Assembly: GCF_003432385.1 (NCBI RefSeq)
Contig: NZ_CP031841.1
Location: 1,178,001 to 1,242,000 of the forward strand
Direction: 5' to 3'
Origin: Breoghania sp. L-A4
GTDB taxonomy: Bacteria > Pseudomonadota > Alphaproteobacteria > Rhizobiales > Stappiaceae
Length of the DNA stretch: 64,000 bases
Shown: positions 16,641 to 25,001 of the stretch, in pieces
Numbering within the stretch: the first letter of the stretch is position 1
How the letters are laid out: each line of letters opens with the position of its first letter
Position numbers and translations under genes: made by a program
The notes under the pieces: generated by a model
What the model saw: the letters and a program-made list of their open reading frames with translations, nothing else
Database searches by the model: none
Told to the model about the DNA's origin: nothing

Positions 16641-17456
16641 GTGAACAAGATGATGGAAACGGTCCCCGGGACGATCGTGGACCCGCAGATCGTGACTCCG
16701 GTCGTGAAGATGCGCGGCACCGATGTCTGCGTCTTCTACGGCGACAAGCAAGCGCTGTTCGACGTCAATCTGGACGTGCGCGAAAACGAGGTCACGGCGC
16801 TGATCGGTCCGTCCGGTTGCGGCAAGTCGACGTTCCTGCGCTGTCTTAACCGCATGAACGACACCATTGAGGGCTGTCGCGTAACCGGCAAGATCACCCT
16901 GCAGGGCGAGGACGTCTACGATCCCAAGATCGACGTCGTCGAGCTGCGCGCCAGCGTCGGCATGGTGTTCCAGAAGCCCAACCCGTTCCCCAAGTCGATC
17001 TTCGAGAACGTCGCCTACGGTCCGCGAATCCATGGCCTCGCGCGCACCAAGACGGAAATGGAAGAGATTGTGGTCACCAGCCTGCGCAAGGCGGGCCTGT
17101 TCGAGGAGGTCAAGGACCGGCTCGACGAGCCGGGCACGGGCCTGTCCGGCGGCCAGCAGCAGCGCCTGTGCATCGCGCGCGCCATCGCGGTGAGCCCGGA
17201 GGTGATCCTGATGGACGAGCCGTGCTCGGCGCTCGACCCGATCGCCACGGCACGCGTGGAGGAGCTGATCGACGAATTGCGCGAGAACTACACGATCGTC
17301 ATCGTGACGCACTCGATGCAGCAGGCCGCGCGCGTGTCGCAGCGCACGGCGTTTTTCCATCTGGGCACCCTGGTGGAGGAAGGTCCGACGGACGATATCT
17401 TCACCAACCCGCAGGACAAGCGGACCCAGGACTACATCACCGGCCGTTTCGGCTGA
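16641..17456 (+). CDS. pstB: Phosphate ABC transporter ATP-binding protein PstB
   Basis: 271 residues from the GTG at 16641, eight nt after AAGGAG; a TTG just before it (16638) and an ATG at 16650 are alternatives. Walker [10 protein letters not shown] at 56-64, the PstB-specific Q-loop [15 protein letters not shown] near 107-121, signature LSGGQQQR at 168-175, Walker [14 protein letters not shown] at 188-200 and the switch histidine in VTHSMQQA. The NPFPKSI and CSALDPIAT strings are diagnostic for PstB. It hydrolyses ATP to drive phosphate uptake and takes part in PhoU/PhoR signalling. The 106-nt gap after pstA shows no terminator. Confidence 0.97.
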   Translation: MNKMMETVPGTIVDPQIVTPVVKMRGTDVCVFYGDKQALFDVNLDVRENEVTALIGPSGCGKSTFLRCLNRMNDTIEGCRVTGKITLQGEDVYDPKIDVVELRASVGMVFQKPNPFPKSIFENVAYGPRIHGLARTKTEMEEIVVTSLRKAGLFEEVKDRLDEPGTGLSGGQQQRLCIARAIAVSPEVILMDEPCSALDPIATARVEELIDELRENYTIVIVTHSMQQAARVSQRTAFFHLGTLVEEGPTDDIFTNPQDKRTQDYITGRFG

Positions 17457-17495
17457 TTTTTCGCCCGCACCAGGCGCGGGATACGGGAGCAATCC

Positions 17496-18209
17496 ATGTC
17501 GGAGCATATTGTATCGGCCTACGATCAGGAGCTGAAAGCGCTGACGGGCCAGATCGCCGAAATGGGCGGATTGGCGGAAAACATCGTCGCGGATGCGATC
17601 ACCACCCTGGTGCGGATGGACGGTGAACTGGCGCAGCAGGTGATCCTGAGCGACCGGCGCCTCGATCTGCTGCAGCAGCAGATCGAGGAGCAGGCCGTCC
17701 TTCTGATCGCCCGCCGCCAGCCGGTCGCCCAGGATCTGCGCGTGATCGTCTCCGCGTTGCGCACGTGCAACGAACTGGAGCGCGTCGGAGACCTGGCCAA
17801 GAACATCGCCAAGCGGGTGATCGCCATCGGCGGCCAGTTCCATTCCAAGCAGCTGGCGCTCGGCGTCGAGCACATGGCGGAACTGGCGCTGGCGCAGCTC
17901 AAGAGCGTGCTCGACGCCTACATGCAGCGCGATATCGAGACCGCCGCGATCGTGCGTCAGCGCGACGACGAGATCGACACGCTCTATACGTCTCTATTTC
18001 GCGAGTTGCTGACCTACATGATGGAAGATCCGCGCAATATCTCCTTGTGCGCCCATCTTCTGTTCTGCGCCAAGAACATTGAGCGTATCGGTGATCACGC
18101 GACCAATATTGCCGAAAACGTCCACTACATCGTCACTGGCGAACAGCTTGCCGACGATCGTCCGCGCACCGACGAGCTGTCTCTGGCGGACAATCCGGCG
18201 GAAGGCTAG
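17496..18209 (+). CDS. phoU: Phosphate signalling protein PhoU
   Basis: 237 residues with two PhoU three-helix repeats. The metal-binding E-x-x-x-D type motifs are present in both halves: ERVGDLAKNIAKR near 95 and ERIGDHATNIAEN near 200. PhoU links the Pst transporter to PhoR and suppresses phosphorylation of PhoB when phosphate is plentiful. It is 39 nt after pstB and in the same operon; the start ATG at 17496 follows GGGAG. Confidence 0.95.
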   Translation: MSEHIVSAYDQELKALTGQIAEMGGLAENIVADAITTLVRMDGELAQQVILSDRRLDLLQQQIEEQAVLLIARRQPVAQDLRVIVSALRTCNELERVGDLAKNIAKRVIAIGGQFHSKQLALGVEHMAELALAQLKSVLDAYMQRDIETAAIVRQRDDEIDTLYTSLFRELLTYMMEDPRNISLCAHLLFCAKNIERIGDHATNIAENVHYIVTGEQLADDRPRTDELSLADNPAEG

Positions 18210-18345
18210 GGCGCGGACCGCGGCCGCAATGAACGCCGACGCAGCGAGGATGTCATCCCCGGAAGGGGCATCCACTGCCGGCGGGCATTCGGCGCGGCGG
18301 AAATGTAGCCAGCTATCGAAGTGAAACAATCAGGAGCGATTGGGA

Positions 18346-19041
18346 ATGCCGAAGGTTCTGGTCGTTGAGGATGAAGAGCCGCTCAGGTTGCTTCTTCAGT
18401 ATAACCTTGAATCCGAGGGATATACCGTCGAGACGAGTGCACGGGGTGACGAGGCGGAGCTGCGTTTGCGTGAAACCCAGCCGGATCTGCTGTTGCTTGA
18501 CTGGATGCTGCCCGGCCTGTCCGGCATCGAGTTGTGCCGCCGGCTGAGGGCGCGCGAGGAAACCGAACGGCTGCCGGTGATCATGCTCACGGCGCGCGGC
18601 GAGGAGGCTGAGCGTATCCGGGGCCTGTCGACGGGCGCCGATGATTATGTCGTCAAACCGTTCTCGATCCCCGAACTGATGGCGCGGGTGCGGGCGATCC
18701 TGCGCCGCTCCAAGCCGGAAGTGGTCTCGAGCCTGTTGCGCTCCGGCGATATCGAGCTGGATCGCGAGACCCACCGGGTGCACCGCGCCTCGCGTGAGAT
18801 CCATCTGGGGCCGACCGAGTTCCGGCTGCTGGAGTATCTGATGCAGGCGCCCGGCCGGGTGTTTTCCCGCGAGCAGCTGCTCGACGGGGTCTGGGGCCAC
18901 GATGTCTATGTCGACGAGCGAACGGTCGACGTGCATGTCGGGCGGCTGCGCAAGGCGATCAACAAGGGACGCGCCAAGGATCCGATCCGCACCGTGCGCG
19001 GTTCCGGCTATGCCTTTAACGATCAGTTCGCATCGGGCTGA
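18346..19041 (+). CDS. phoB: Phosphate regulon response regulator PhoB
   Basis: 231 residues from the ATG at 18346, eight nt behind AGGAGCG; a TTG two codons earlier is ignored. Receiver domain 1-120 with acidic pocket in VVEDEEP, phospho-acceptor D52 (LLLLDWMLPG), T82 and K104 (YVVKPF); the LDWMLPG string is a PhoB hallmark. C-terminal OmpR/PhoB winged-helix domain (about 130-226) with GPTEFRLLEYLM, VDERTVDVHVGRLRKA and IRTVRGSGYAF. Phosphorylated by PhoR, it binds Pho boxes such as the one at 12187-12219. The 136-nt gap after phoU shows no hairpin, so it is probably the last gene of the operon, ended by the terminator at 19076. Confidence 0.96.
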   Translation: MPKVLVVEDEEPLRLLLQYNLESEGYTVETSARGDEAELRLRETQPDLLLLDWMLPGLSGIELCRRLRAREETERLPVIMLTARGEEAERIRGLSTGADDYVVKPFSIPELMARVRAILRRSKPEVVSSLLRSGDIELDRETHRVHRASREIHLGPTEFRLLEYLMQAPGRVFSREQLLDGVWGHDVYVDERTVDVHVGRLRKAINKGRAKDPIRTVRGSGYAFNDQFASG

Positions 19042-19075
19042 CGCTCGGGCTGGAAGCCGCTGCTGGAAACAAAAT

Positions 19076-19098
19076 GGCCGGCCTTTGTGGGGCCGGCC
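19076..19098 (+). terminator. Rho-independent terminator after phoB
   Basis: Stem of GGCCGGCC (19076-19083) with GGCCGGCC (19091-19098), a self-complementary octamer, 7-nt loop and TTTT after the second arm. It lies 34 nt beyond phoB and closes the phosphate operon before the convergent gcrA. Confidence 0.85.
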
Positions 19099-19170
19099 TT
19101 TTCATTGCATCGGACCTTCACCTCAGGTGTCGGTCACTGACCTTGATTGCGTCGGTAGAGTGCGCCCGTG

Positions 19171-19686
19171 TCAGGCGCGTGCGGCGGCGCGCTTGTGACG
19201 GCGCTCGTTCGCCGGCTGATAGGCGATGCGGCAGTGGTGGGCGCAATAGGGCGCACCGGAATCCGACTGCCGGCCACAGAAGTAGAAATCGTCGGTCGAC
19301 GGATCGCCGATCGGCCACTTGCAGGTGCGCTCGTTGAGCTGCAGGATCGAGGCGCGTTCCTCGACCGGGATTACCAGCTCATGCACCGGCGCCGGCTTGG
19401 TTTCGATTGCCTCGGCCGGGGCTTCCTCGATCTTCAGCGCGGTCGCGCCGACGCTCCGAGGCTGCGATGCGGTGGGACGTGCGGGCGTCGCCGGGGCGGC
19501 ACGCGGCCGGCGCGGTTTCGCAGCCGTGTTCGTGGATTTTGCCCGGCCCGACAGCCCAAGCCGGTGAACCTTGCCAATCACAGCATTGCGGGTAACACCG
19601 CCAAGCTCCGCCGCAATCTGGCTGGCGCTGAGACCTTCGGCCCACAATTTTTTGAGGAGGTCGACGCGTTCTGTTGTCCAAGACAT
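19171..19686 (-). CDS. gcrA: Cell cycle regulator GcrA
   Basis: 171 residues. N-terminal HTH (residues 1-45, MSWTTERVDLLKKLWAEGLS then ASQIAAELGG and TRNAVIGKVHRLGL) is the GcrA signature; a proline/alanine-rich linker (about 50-95) follows, and the C-terminal sigma-70-binding domain has CKWPIGDPSTDDFYFCG and SGAPYCAHHCRIAYQP with its conserved cysteines and histidines. GcrA binds RNA polymerase sigma-70 and acts at CcrM-methylated GANTC promoters; it is confined to alphaproteobacteria. It is convergent with phoB and divergent from argD. A half CtrA-like TTAAC lies about 80 nt upstream of its start. Confidence 0.97.
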   Translation of the reverse strand: MSWTTERVDLLKKLWAEGLSASQIAAELGGVTRNAVIGKVHRLGLSGRAKSTNTAAKPRRPRAAPATPARPTASQPRSVGATALKIEEAPAEAIETKPAPVHELVIPVEERASILQLNERTCKWPIGDPSTDDFYFCGRQSDSGAPYCAHHCRIAYQPANERRHKRAAARA

Positions 19687-19951
19687 AAGTTTTCAACTCC
19701 ACCGGTTCGCCGCTATGCACCGGCAATACATGGCCTGCGGGCCGTCACCGACGCCCGTATCTGTTAACGAGTTGTATACGAACGGGGTCTGCAACACGAT
19801 ATGTCGTATCTGATAGACACAACCATACAATATCACGTGTCTGCCAGGCAACCCTCGCACATGCGAAGAGGGCTGTAATCCGTAGTTTTCCCCAGAATTG
19901 AGCGGCTGTATTCCGCCGTTTTCAGGGCATGCTGCGCGGCGCGGCCAAGCA

Positions 19952-19980
19952 TTGACACGATACCATCCCCGCAGTGTATA
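19952..19980 (+). promoter_or_regulatory. argD: Sigma-70-type promoter of argD
   Basis: TTGACA at 19952-19957 and TGTATA at 19975-19980 with a 17-bp spacer is close to the housekeeping consensus. A transcript would begin near 19987, only about 8 nt before the hairpin at 19995, giving a leader of about 67 nt before the argD ATG. Confidence 0.6.
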
Positions 19981-19994
19981 TAGAGACCCTCCGA

Positions 19995-20025
19995 CGTGCC
20001 GCCATCCTTGGCGGCACGCTTTGTT
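19995..20025 (+). terminator. Terminator-shaped leader hairpin before argD
   Basis: Perfect 9-bp stem CGTGCCGCC (19995-20003) / GGCGGCACG (20010-20018), loop ATCCTT, then CTTTGTTTTT. By shape this is an intrinsic terminator, yet it lies between the promoter and argD, 28 nt before the start codon, with no gene of its own upstream. It could be an attenuator, or a 5' stability hairpin. Confidence 0.65.
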
Positions 20026-20053
20026 TTTGGCCTGTGTTTCTTGGGAAAAGTCG

Positions 20054-21280
20054 ATGAGCGCCTCAGCGCTGTTTGACACTTACGCGCGCAGCAAACTGAC
20101 CTTCGTCAGGGGCGAGGGCTGCTGGCTCGAAACCTCCGATGGTCAGCGCTACCTGGATTTTGCCGCCGGCATCGCGGTGAACTCGCTTGGGCATGCGCAT
20201 CCGCATCTGGTCAGCGCCCTGCAGGAGCAGGCGGCGCGCCTGTGGCATGTCTCCAACCTCTACACCGTCGCGGGTCAGGAAACGCTTGGCGCGCGCCTGT
20301 GCGCGGCAAGCTTCGCCGAGAAGGTGTTCTTCACGAATTCCGGCGCCGAGGCGATGGAAATGTCCATCAAGACGGCCCGCCGCTACCAGTTCGCCGAAGG
20401 CGCGCCCGAGCGCTATGGCATCATTACCTTTGAAGGCGCGTTCCACGGACGCACCATCGCCACCATCGCGGCCGGCGGACAGGCGAAATATCTCGAGGGT
20501 TTTGGTCCCAAGGCGCCGGGCTTCACGCAGGTTCCGCTCGAGGACATGGATGCGCTGAAGGCGGCCATTACCGATGAGACGGCGGCGATCCTGATCGAGC
20601 CGATCCAGGGCGAGGGCGGTATCCGCCCGGTCTCGCATGGCTTTCTGCGCGAATTGCGCAGACTGTGCGACGACAAGGGCCTTATGCTGATCTTCGACGA
20701 GATCCAGACCGGTCTGGGCCGCACGGGCAAGCTTTTCGCGCATGAATGGTCGGGCGTCACGCCCGATATCATGGGCATCGCCAAGGGTCTTGGCGGCGGC
20801 TTCCCCGTTGGCGCCTGTCTGGCGACGGTCGAGGCCGCATCGGGAATGACCGCCGGGACCCACGGCACGACGTTTGGCGGCAATCCGCTGGCCATGGCCG
20901 TGGGCAACGCGGTTCTCGACGTGATCCTGGAAGAGGGCTTTCTGGACCGCGTCAGCCGGCTTGGACTGGCGCTGAAGCAGAAGATCGCCGGTGTGATCGA
21001 CGCGCATCCCGACGTCTTCGAACTGGTGCGCGGCGAGGGGCTGATGCTGGGTATTCGCTGCCGGATGCCGGCGGGCGAGATCGTCGTCAAGGCGCGGGAG
21101 TTGGGCTTGCTGACCGTTCCGGCCGGCGACAACGTGGTGCGTCTGCTGCCGCCGCTGACCGTCAGCGACGATGAAATCGACATGGCCGCCCAGCGGCTGG
21201 ATCAGGCCGCGACCGCGCTTGAAGCGACCGCGGCGGCCGGGCGGGGGCCGGCGGGCAATGAAGAGCGGTGGCGTGCGTGA
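20054..21280 (+). CDS. argD: Acetylornithine aminotransferase
   Basis: 408 residues from the ATG at 20054; upstream in-frame codons run through the promoter and are not used. Class III PLP aminotransferase: [16 protein letters not shown] near 94, FEGAFHGRT near 127, [13 protein letters not shown] near 213 (D215) and the PLP lysine K244 in GIAKGLGGG. ArgD converts N-acetylglutamate semialdehyde to acetylornithine and often doubles as succinyl-diaminopimelate aminotransferase. Pairing with argF directly downstream (23-nt overlap) supports arginine biosynthesis. The C-terminal tail beyond residue 395 is alanine/glycine-rich and lies over the argF start. Confidence 0.93.
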   Translation: MSASALFDTYARSKLTFVRGEGCWLETSDGQRYLDFAAGIAVNSLGHAHPHLVSALQEQAARLWHVSNLYTVAGQETLGARLCAASFAEKVFFTNSGAEAMEMSIKTARRYQFAEGAPERYGIITFEGAFHGRTIATIAAGGQAKYLEGFGPKAPGFTQVPLEDMDALKAAITDETAAILIEPIQGEGGIRPVSHGFLRELRRLCDDKGLMLIFDEIQTGLGRTGKLFAHEWSGVTPDIMGIAKGLGGGFPVGACLATVEAASGMTAGTHGTTFGGNPLAMAVGNAVLDVILEEGFLDRVSRLGLALKQKIAGVIDAHPDVFELVRGEGLMLGIRCRMPAGEIVVKARELGLLTVPAGDNVVRLLPPLTVSDDEIDMAAQRLDQAATALEATAAAGRGPAGNEERWRA

Positions 21281-22193
21281 TTTTCTCGATCTGTCCGATG
21301 TGCCGAGTGACGAGCTGGCGAGAATCCTGGACGAGTCCCGGCGGCTGAAGGGCATGCGCAACGGCGTGCGGCGCGGCGAAGGCCCGCTGGCCGGCAAGGT
21401 GCTGGCGATGATCTTCGAGCAGCCGTCGACGCGCACGCGCATTTCGTTCGACGTCGGCATGCGCGAACTCGGTGGCGAGACCCTGATGCTGACGGGCGCG
21501 GAGATGCAGCTCGGACGCGGCGAGACCATCGCCGACACGGCGCGGGTGCTGTCGCGCTATGTGGATGCGATCATGATCCGTATTCTGGACCATGACGCGC
21601 TCACCGAACTCGCGGCGAATGCCACAGTGCCGGTCATCAACGGCCTGACAAAGGAGTCGCATCCCTGTCAGTTGATGGCGGATGTGCTGACGTTCGAGGA
21701 GAAGAAGGGGCCGATTGCCGGCCGCCGGATCGCCTGGAGCGGCGACACCAACAATGTGCTGAATTCCTGGATGCACGCTGCGCAGCGTTTCGATTTCGAA
21801 TTGCGTGTCGCGACGCCGCCGGAACTGCCGGCGGATCCTGACGTGGTGCGCAAGGCGCGCGCTGCGGGCGCCAACATCGTGCTGGCGGCGAGCGCCGAAG
21901 AGGCGGCGGAGGACGCGGATTGCGTGGTCACCGATTGCTGGGTGTCGATGGGCGACGACGAGAACATTGCGCGTCACAACATGCTCGCGCCCTATCAGGT
22001 CAATGACCGGATCATGGAAAAAGCAAAATCCGATGCCATATTCATGCATTGTCTGCCCGCCCACCGGGGCGAGGAAGTAACAGCCAGCGTGATGGATGGC
22101 CCGCAGTCAGTGGTATTCGACGAGGCGGAGAACCGGCTTCACGCCCAGAAGGGCATCCTGACGTGGTGCCTGGGAGCCTTGTCGGAAGCATGA
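21258..22193 (+). CDS. argF: Ornithine carbamoyltransferase
   Basis: 311 residues from the ATG at 21258, inside the last codons of argD. Carbamoyl-phosphate site [13 protein letters not shown] with STRT at 57-60, the ornithine-side motifs HPCQLMAD near 135 and the [11 protein letters not shown] loop with HCLP at 264-267. It transfers the carbamoyl group to ornithine to make citrulline. The stop overlaps the hslO start (ATGA), so argD-argF-hslO is one translationally coupled operon. Confidence 0.96.
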   Translation: MKSGGVRDFLDLSDVPSDELARILDESRRLKGMRNGVRRGEGPLAGKVLAMIFEQPSTRTRISFDVGMRELGGETLMLTGAEMQLGRGETIADTARVLSRYVDAIMIRILDHDALTELAANATVPVINGLTKESHPCQLMADVLTFEEKKGPIAGRRIAWSGDTNNVLNSWMHAAQRFDFELRVATPPELPADPDVVRKARAAGANIVLAASAEEAAEDADCVVTDCWVSMGDDENIARHNMLAPYQVNDRIMEKAKSDAIFMHCLPAHRGEEVTASVMDGPQSVVFDEAENRLHAQKGILTWCLGALSEA

Positions 22194-23176
22194 AGAATGA
22201 ACTGAAGGCAGCGCCGCCGGCGCTGGCCGGCGATGACGCGGTTCTGCCGTTTTCGGTCGAGCCGCTGGATGTGCGCGGCCGCGTGGTCTATCTCGGACCG
22301 GCGCTCGACACGATCCTCGACCGTCACGACTATCCCGCGCCCGTGTCGCGCCTGCTCGGCGAGGCGGTTGTGCTGACCGTCCTGCTGGGCACCTCGCTGA
22401 AGTTCGACGGACGCTTCATCCTGCAGACGCAAAGCGACGGCCCGGTGTCGATGCTGGTGGTGGATTTCGAAACGCCCGACCGCATGCGCGCCTGCGCGCA
22501 ATTCGATGCCGCGGCTCTCGATCAGGCCATCGCCGAAGACCGCATTGCTCCGGCCGATCTGCTCGGCAAGGGACATCTGGCGATGACCGTCGACCAGGGC
22601 GAGAACACGAGCCGGTATCAGGGCCTCGTCGCGCTCGACGGCGGATCGCTGGAGGATGTGGCGCACGAGTATTTCGCACGCTCGGAACAGATTCCGACCC
22701 GCGTCCGCCTGGCTGTGGGCGAGATGCTGGCGCGCCGCCCGGGTGAGCCGCCGCATCATTCCTGGCGCGCTGGCGGCGTGATCGTGCAGTTTCTGCCCGA
22801 TTCCGAGGAGCGCATGCGGCTTCCCGATCTGCATCCGGGAGATCTGCCGGAAGGGGTCGAGCTCGATGACGCGGATGCGGACGACGCCTGGGTGGAAGCG
22901 GAGGCGCTGGTCGCCACGGTCAAGGATGTGGAACTGACTGATCCGGACATGGCGGCCGAGCGGATTCTCTACCGGCTGTTTCACGAGCATGGCGTGCGGA
23001 TCTTCGAGCCCCAGGCGCTGGTTGACCGCTGCCGATGCTCGCGCGACGGTGTTTCGCAGATGCTGCGCGGCTTCTCCAAGGACGACCGCGACCACATGAC
23101 CGTGGGAAGCCAGATCGAGGTCACCTGCGAGTTCTGCAACGCCACCTATCATTTCGATCCGGCTGACTTCGAGTGA
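22190..23176 (+). CDS. hslO: Redox-regulated chaperone Hsp33
   Basis: 328 residues. N-terminal Hsp33 domain and a C-terminal redox switch with the four zinc-binding cysteines C281, C283 (RCRC) and C313, C316 (CEFC). Oxidation releases zinc and activates holdase activity that protects unfolded proteins. The middle (about residues 220-250) has an acidic segment [15 protein letters not shown] that is longer than in E. coli, seen in several alphaproteobacterial Hsp33 proteins. Linkage argF-hslO is common in Hyphomicrobiales. Four-base overlap with argF. Confidence 0.95.
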   Translation: MKNELKAAPPALAGDDAVLPFSVEPLDVRGRVVYLGPALDTILDRHDYPAPVSRLLGEAVVLTVLLGTSLKFDGRFILQTQSDGPVSMLVVDFETPDRMRACAQFDAAALDQAIAEDRIAPADLLGKGHLAMTVDQGENTSRYQGLVALDGGSLEDVAHEYFARSEQIPTRVRLAVGEMLARRPGEPPHHSWRAGGVIVQFLPDSEERMRLPDLHPGDLPEGVELDDADADDAWVEAEALVATVKDVELTDPDMAAERILYRLFHEHGVRIFEPQALVDRCRCSRDGVSQMLRGFSKDDRDHMTVGSQIEVTCEFCNATYHFDPADFE

Positions 23177-23552
23177 CGATGGCGGCTGTGATCGGTCGTC
23201 TCCTGTCGGCCACGGGACGGTGCTGAAGGTGCGCCGCGCCCCCCAATTGCGCTGTTTCCAGTAAAGATTACAGTATTGTAAGTTGCGTATTTTGCGCTCT
23301 TGCGGCCCAGTGAACGGCGTGGGTTCCGGTGACGCCGCAAAGCTGACCGATTGGTGTGCTTGAAGGACGTCGTCTTCGCAGGCTGAGTCCATGCTGCGGC
23401 GCGCCTGTCGGGAACAGGTGCCGATGCAGCGCGTTTTGGTCAACCCAATGCGTCGCTGCTGCGGTCTGTTGCGCATAAGAGGCCGGGCGCGTGCCTGTTT
23501 CCGGACGTGTGTCGCCGGCTGACCTGTCGCCCGTGAGTGGAGAACCGCATCA
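23177..23552. other. Intergenic region before the RND efflux operon
   Basis: 376 nt with no supported gene. The only clear structure is an AT-rich stretch around 23261-23290 with inverted arms TTACA/TGTAA. The remainder is GC-rich, without hairpins or recognised promoter elements that I can defend. Confidence 0.5.
23268..23281. promoter_or_regulatory. Inverted repeat TTACA-N4-TGTAA, possible operator
   Basis: The 14-bp element sits in the only AT-rich patch between hslO and the efflux genes, about 270 nt before the membrane-fusion gene. Arms of this size are typical of dimeric repressors such as those controlling RND pumps, but no regulator gene is adjacent. Could also be part of a promoter. 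Confidence 0.25.
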
Positions 23553-25001
23553 GTGCTTAAGTCGGTCGAGACTGTGAAAGACCCGTCCTCCGCTGCCGAT
23601 CAGGCTGACCTGGCCGGGCAGGAACCCGGTGGCGCGACGCGCAAGCGTCATTCCGGCCGCCGGGCGTCCGTTGTCGTGCTGCGCGCCGTTGTGCAGTCCG
23701 TGATTGCCGCGGGCATCCTCGCCGGCGCGGTTGCCGGGTACAAGTCCCTGGTTGCCAGCAAGCCCGAAATTCCCACCAGACCGCCGCGGGAAACAGTCTA
23801 TGTGGTGCGCACGGCACCCGCGGTGTTGACCACCGAACGTCCCACGTTGTCGCTGTATGGCGAGGTGGTCGCCGCGCGGACGGTCGAGATGCGCGCGCTG
23901 GTGGCCGGCGAAATCGTTTCCCTCAACGACAATCTGCGCGAGGGCGCGGCCGTCGATGCCGGCGCGGCGCTCGTCGAGATCGATCCCTTCGCCTATAAGG
24001 GCGCTCTGGTCGAGGCGCGGGCCAATCTGCAGGAGGCGCGCGCCCATCTCGTCGAGCTTGAAGGCGGGGTGAGCTCCGCGCGTGACAATGTCGCGCGCGC
24101 CGACGAACAACTGACATTCGCCCGGCGCGATCTGGAACGCGCCCAGCAACTGCTGTCCGGCGGATCGGTGACGGAGCGCACGCTCGACGATCGCCGGCTG
24201 ATTGTCAGCCAGCGCCACCAGCAACTCGAGCAGGGGCGCAACGCTTTGGCTGTCGCCGAAGCCAAGGTGGAGCAGCAACGCGCGGTGATCCAGCGTCTGC
24301 AGTGGCGCGTCAGCCAGGCCGAGCGCAATCTCAAGGACACGGTGCTCGTTGCGCCTTTCGACGCCATCGTGCGCACCGAGGCGGCGGAAGCCGGCCGGCT
24401 GGTCGGCGTCAACGACGTCATTGCCATTCTCTACGATCGCGATGCGCTGGAAGCCCGCTTTACCCTGTCGGACAGCCAGTACGGACGGCTGATCGGTGAA
24501 AGCGGAACCCTTTCGGGCCGCGAGGTCGAGGTTCAGTGGCATCTTGGGACCGAGCCCGTGGTCTACAGGGCGACGATCGACCGGGTGGGCGCCGATGTGG
24601 CGTCCCAGCGCGGCGGCGTCGATGTCTACGCCCGCATCCATGGCGACGCCGCGCAGGGCGCCTTGCGGCCGGGCGCCTTCGTCGAGCTCAAGGTGCCCGA
24701 CCGCGCCTATGAGAACGTCGTGCGTTTCCCCGAGACGGCGCTCTACAACGGCGACCATCTCTTTGTCGAGAAAGACGGGCGTCTGGTGCGCCGCGACGTG
24801 GCCGTGGTCGCCTATGACGGCGGCGATGTCATCCTGCGCGGCGATATAGCATCGGGCGACCGGGTGTTGCTGACGCAGATCGCCGAGGCCGGCGAGGGCC
24901 TCCTGGTGCGCGAGGAAGGCGCGCCGGTTGTGCGTGGCAAGCGTCCGGACGGCAAGGCCGGGGACGGCGCCAAAGCCGGCGGCAAGGAGAACGCGTCGTG
25001 A
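23553..25001 (+). CDS. RND efflux periplasmic adaptor (membrane fusion protein)
   Basis: 482 residues from a GTG at 23553 with GGAGA 10 nt before it. One transmembrane segment (about 44-65) anchors it; then a barrel-sandwich domain (VEMRALVAGEIVSLNDNLREG), a long coiled-coil hairpin (about 145-260, ending QRLQWRVSQAERNLKDT), the second lipoyl half (VLVAPFDAIVRTEAAEAG) and beta-barrel domains. It links the inner membrane pump to an outer membrane channel, which is not encoded nearby. The C-terminus is Lys/Gly/Ala-rich. The stop overlaps the pump gene start (GTGA). Confidence 0.93.
   Translation: MLKSVETVKDPSSAADQADLAGQEPGGATRKRHSGRRASVVVLRAVVQSVIAAGILAGAVAGYKSLVASKPEIPTRPPRETVYVVRTAPAVLTTERPTLSLYGEVVAARTVEMRALVAGEIVSLNDNLREGAAVDAGAALVEIDPFAYKGALVEARANLQEARAHLVELEGGVSSARDNVARADEQLTFARRDLERAQQLLSGGSVTERTLDDRRLIVSQRHQQLEQGRNALAVAEAKVEQQRAVIQRLQWRVSQAERNLKDTVLVAPFDAIVRTEAAEAGRLVGVNDVIAILYDRDALEARFTLSDSQYGRLIGESGTLSGREVEVQWHLGTEPVVYRATIDRVGADVASQRGGVDVYARIHGDAAQGALRPGAFVELKVPDRAYENVVRFPETALYNGDHLFVEKDGRLVRRDVAVVAYDGGDVILRGDIASGDRVLLTQIAEAGEGLLVREEGAPVVRGKRPDGKAGDGAKAGGKENAS

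Larger units (their letters stand above)
19687..20053. other. gcrA/argD divergent intergenic region
   Basis: 367 nt without a supported gene. It carries the gcrA upstream region on the left (with GTTAAC at 19763-19768), a small stem CCCTC-N10-AGAGGG (19851-19872 area), then a good sigma-70-like promoter (19952-19980) and a terminator-shaped hairpin (19995-20025) for argD. An open frame on the plus strand runs through it into argD but shows no protein similarity. Confidence 0.6.
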
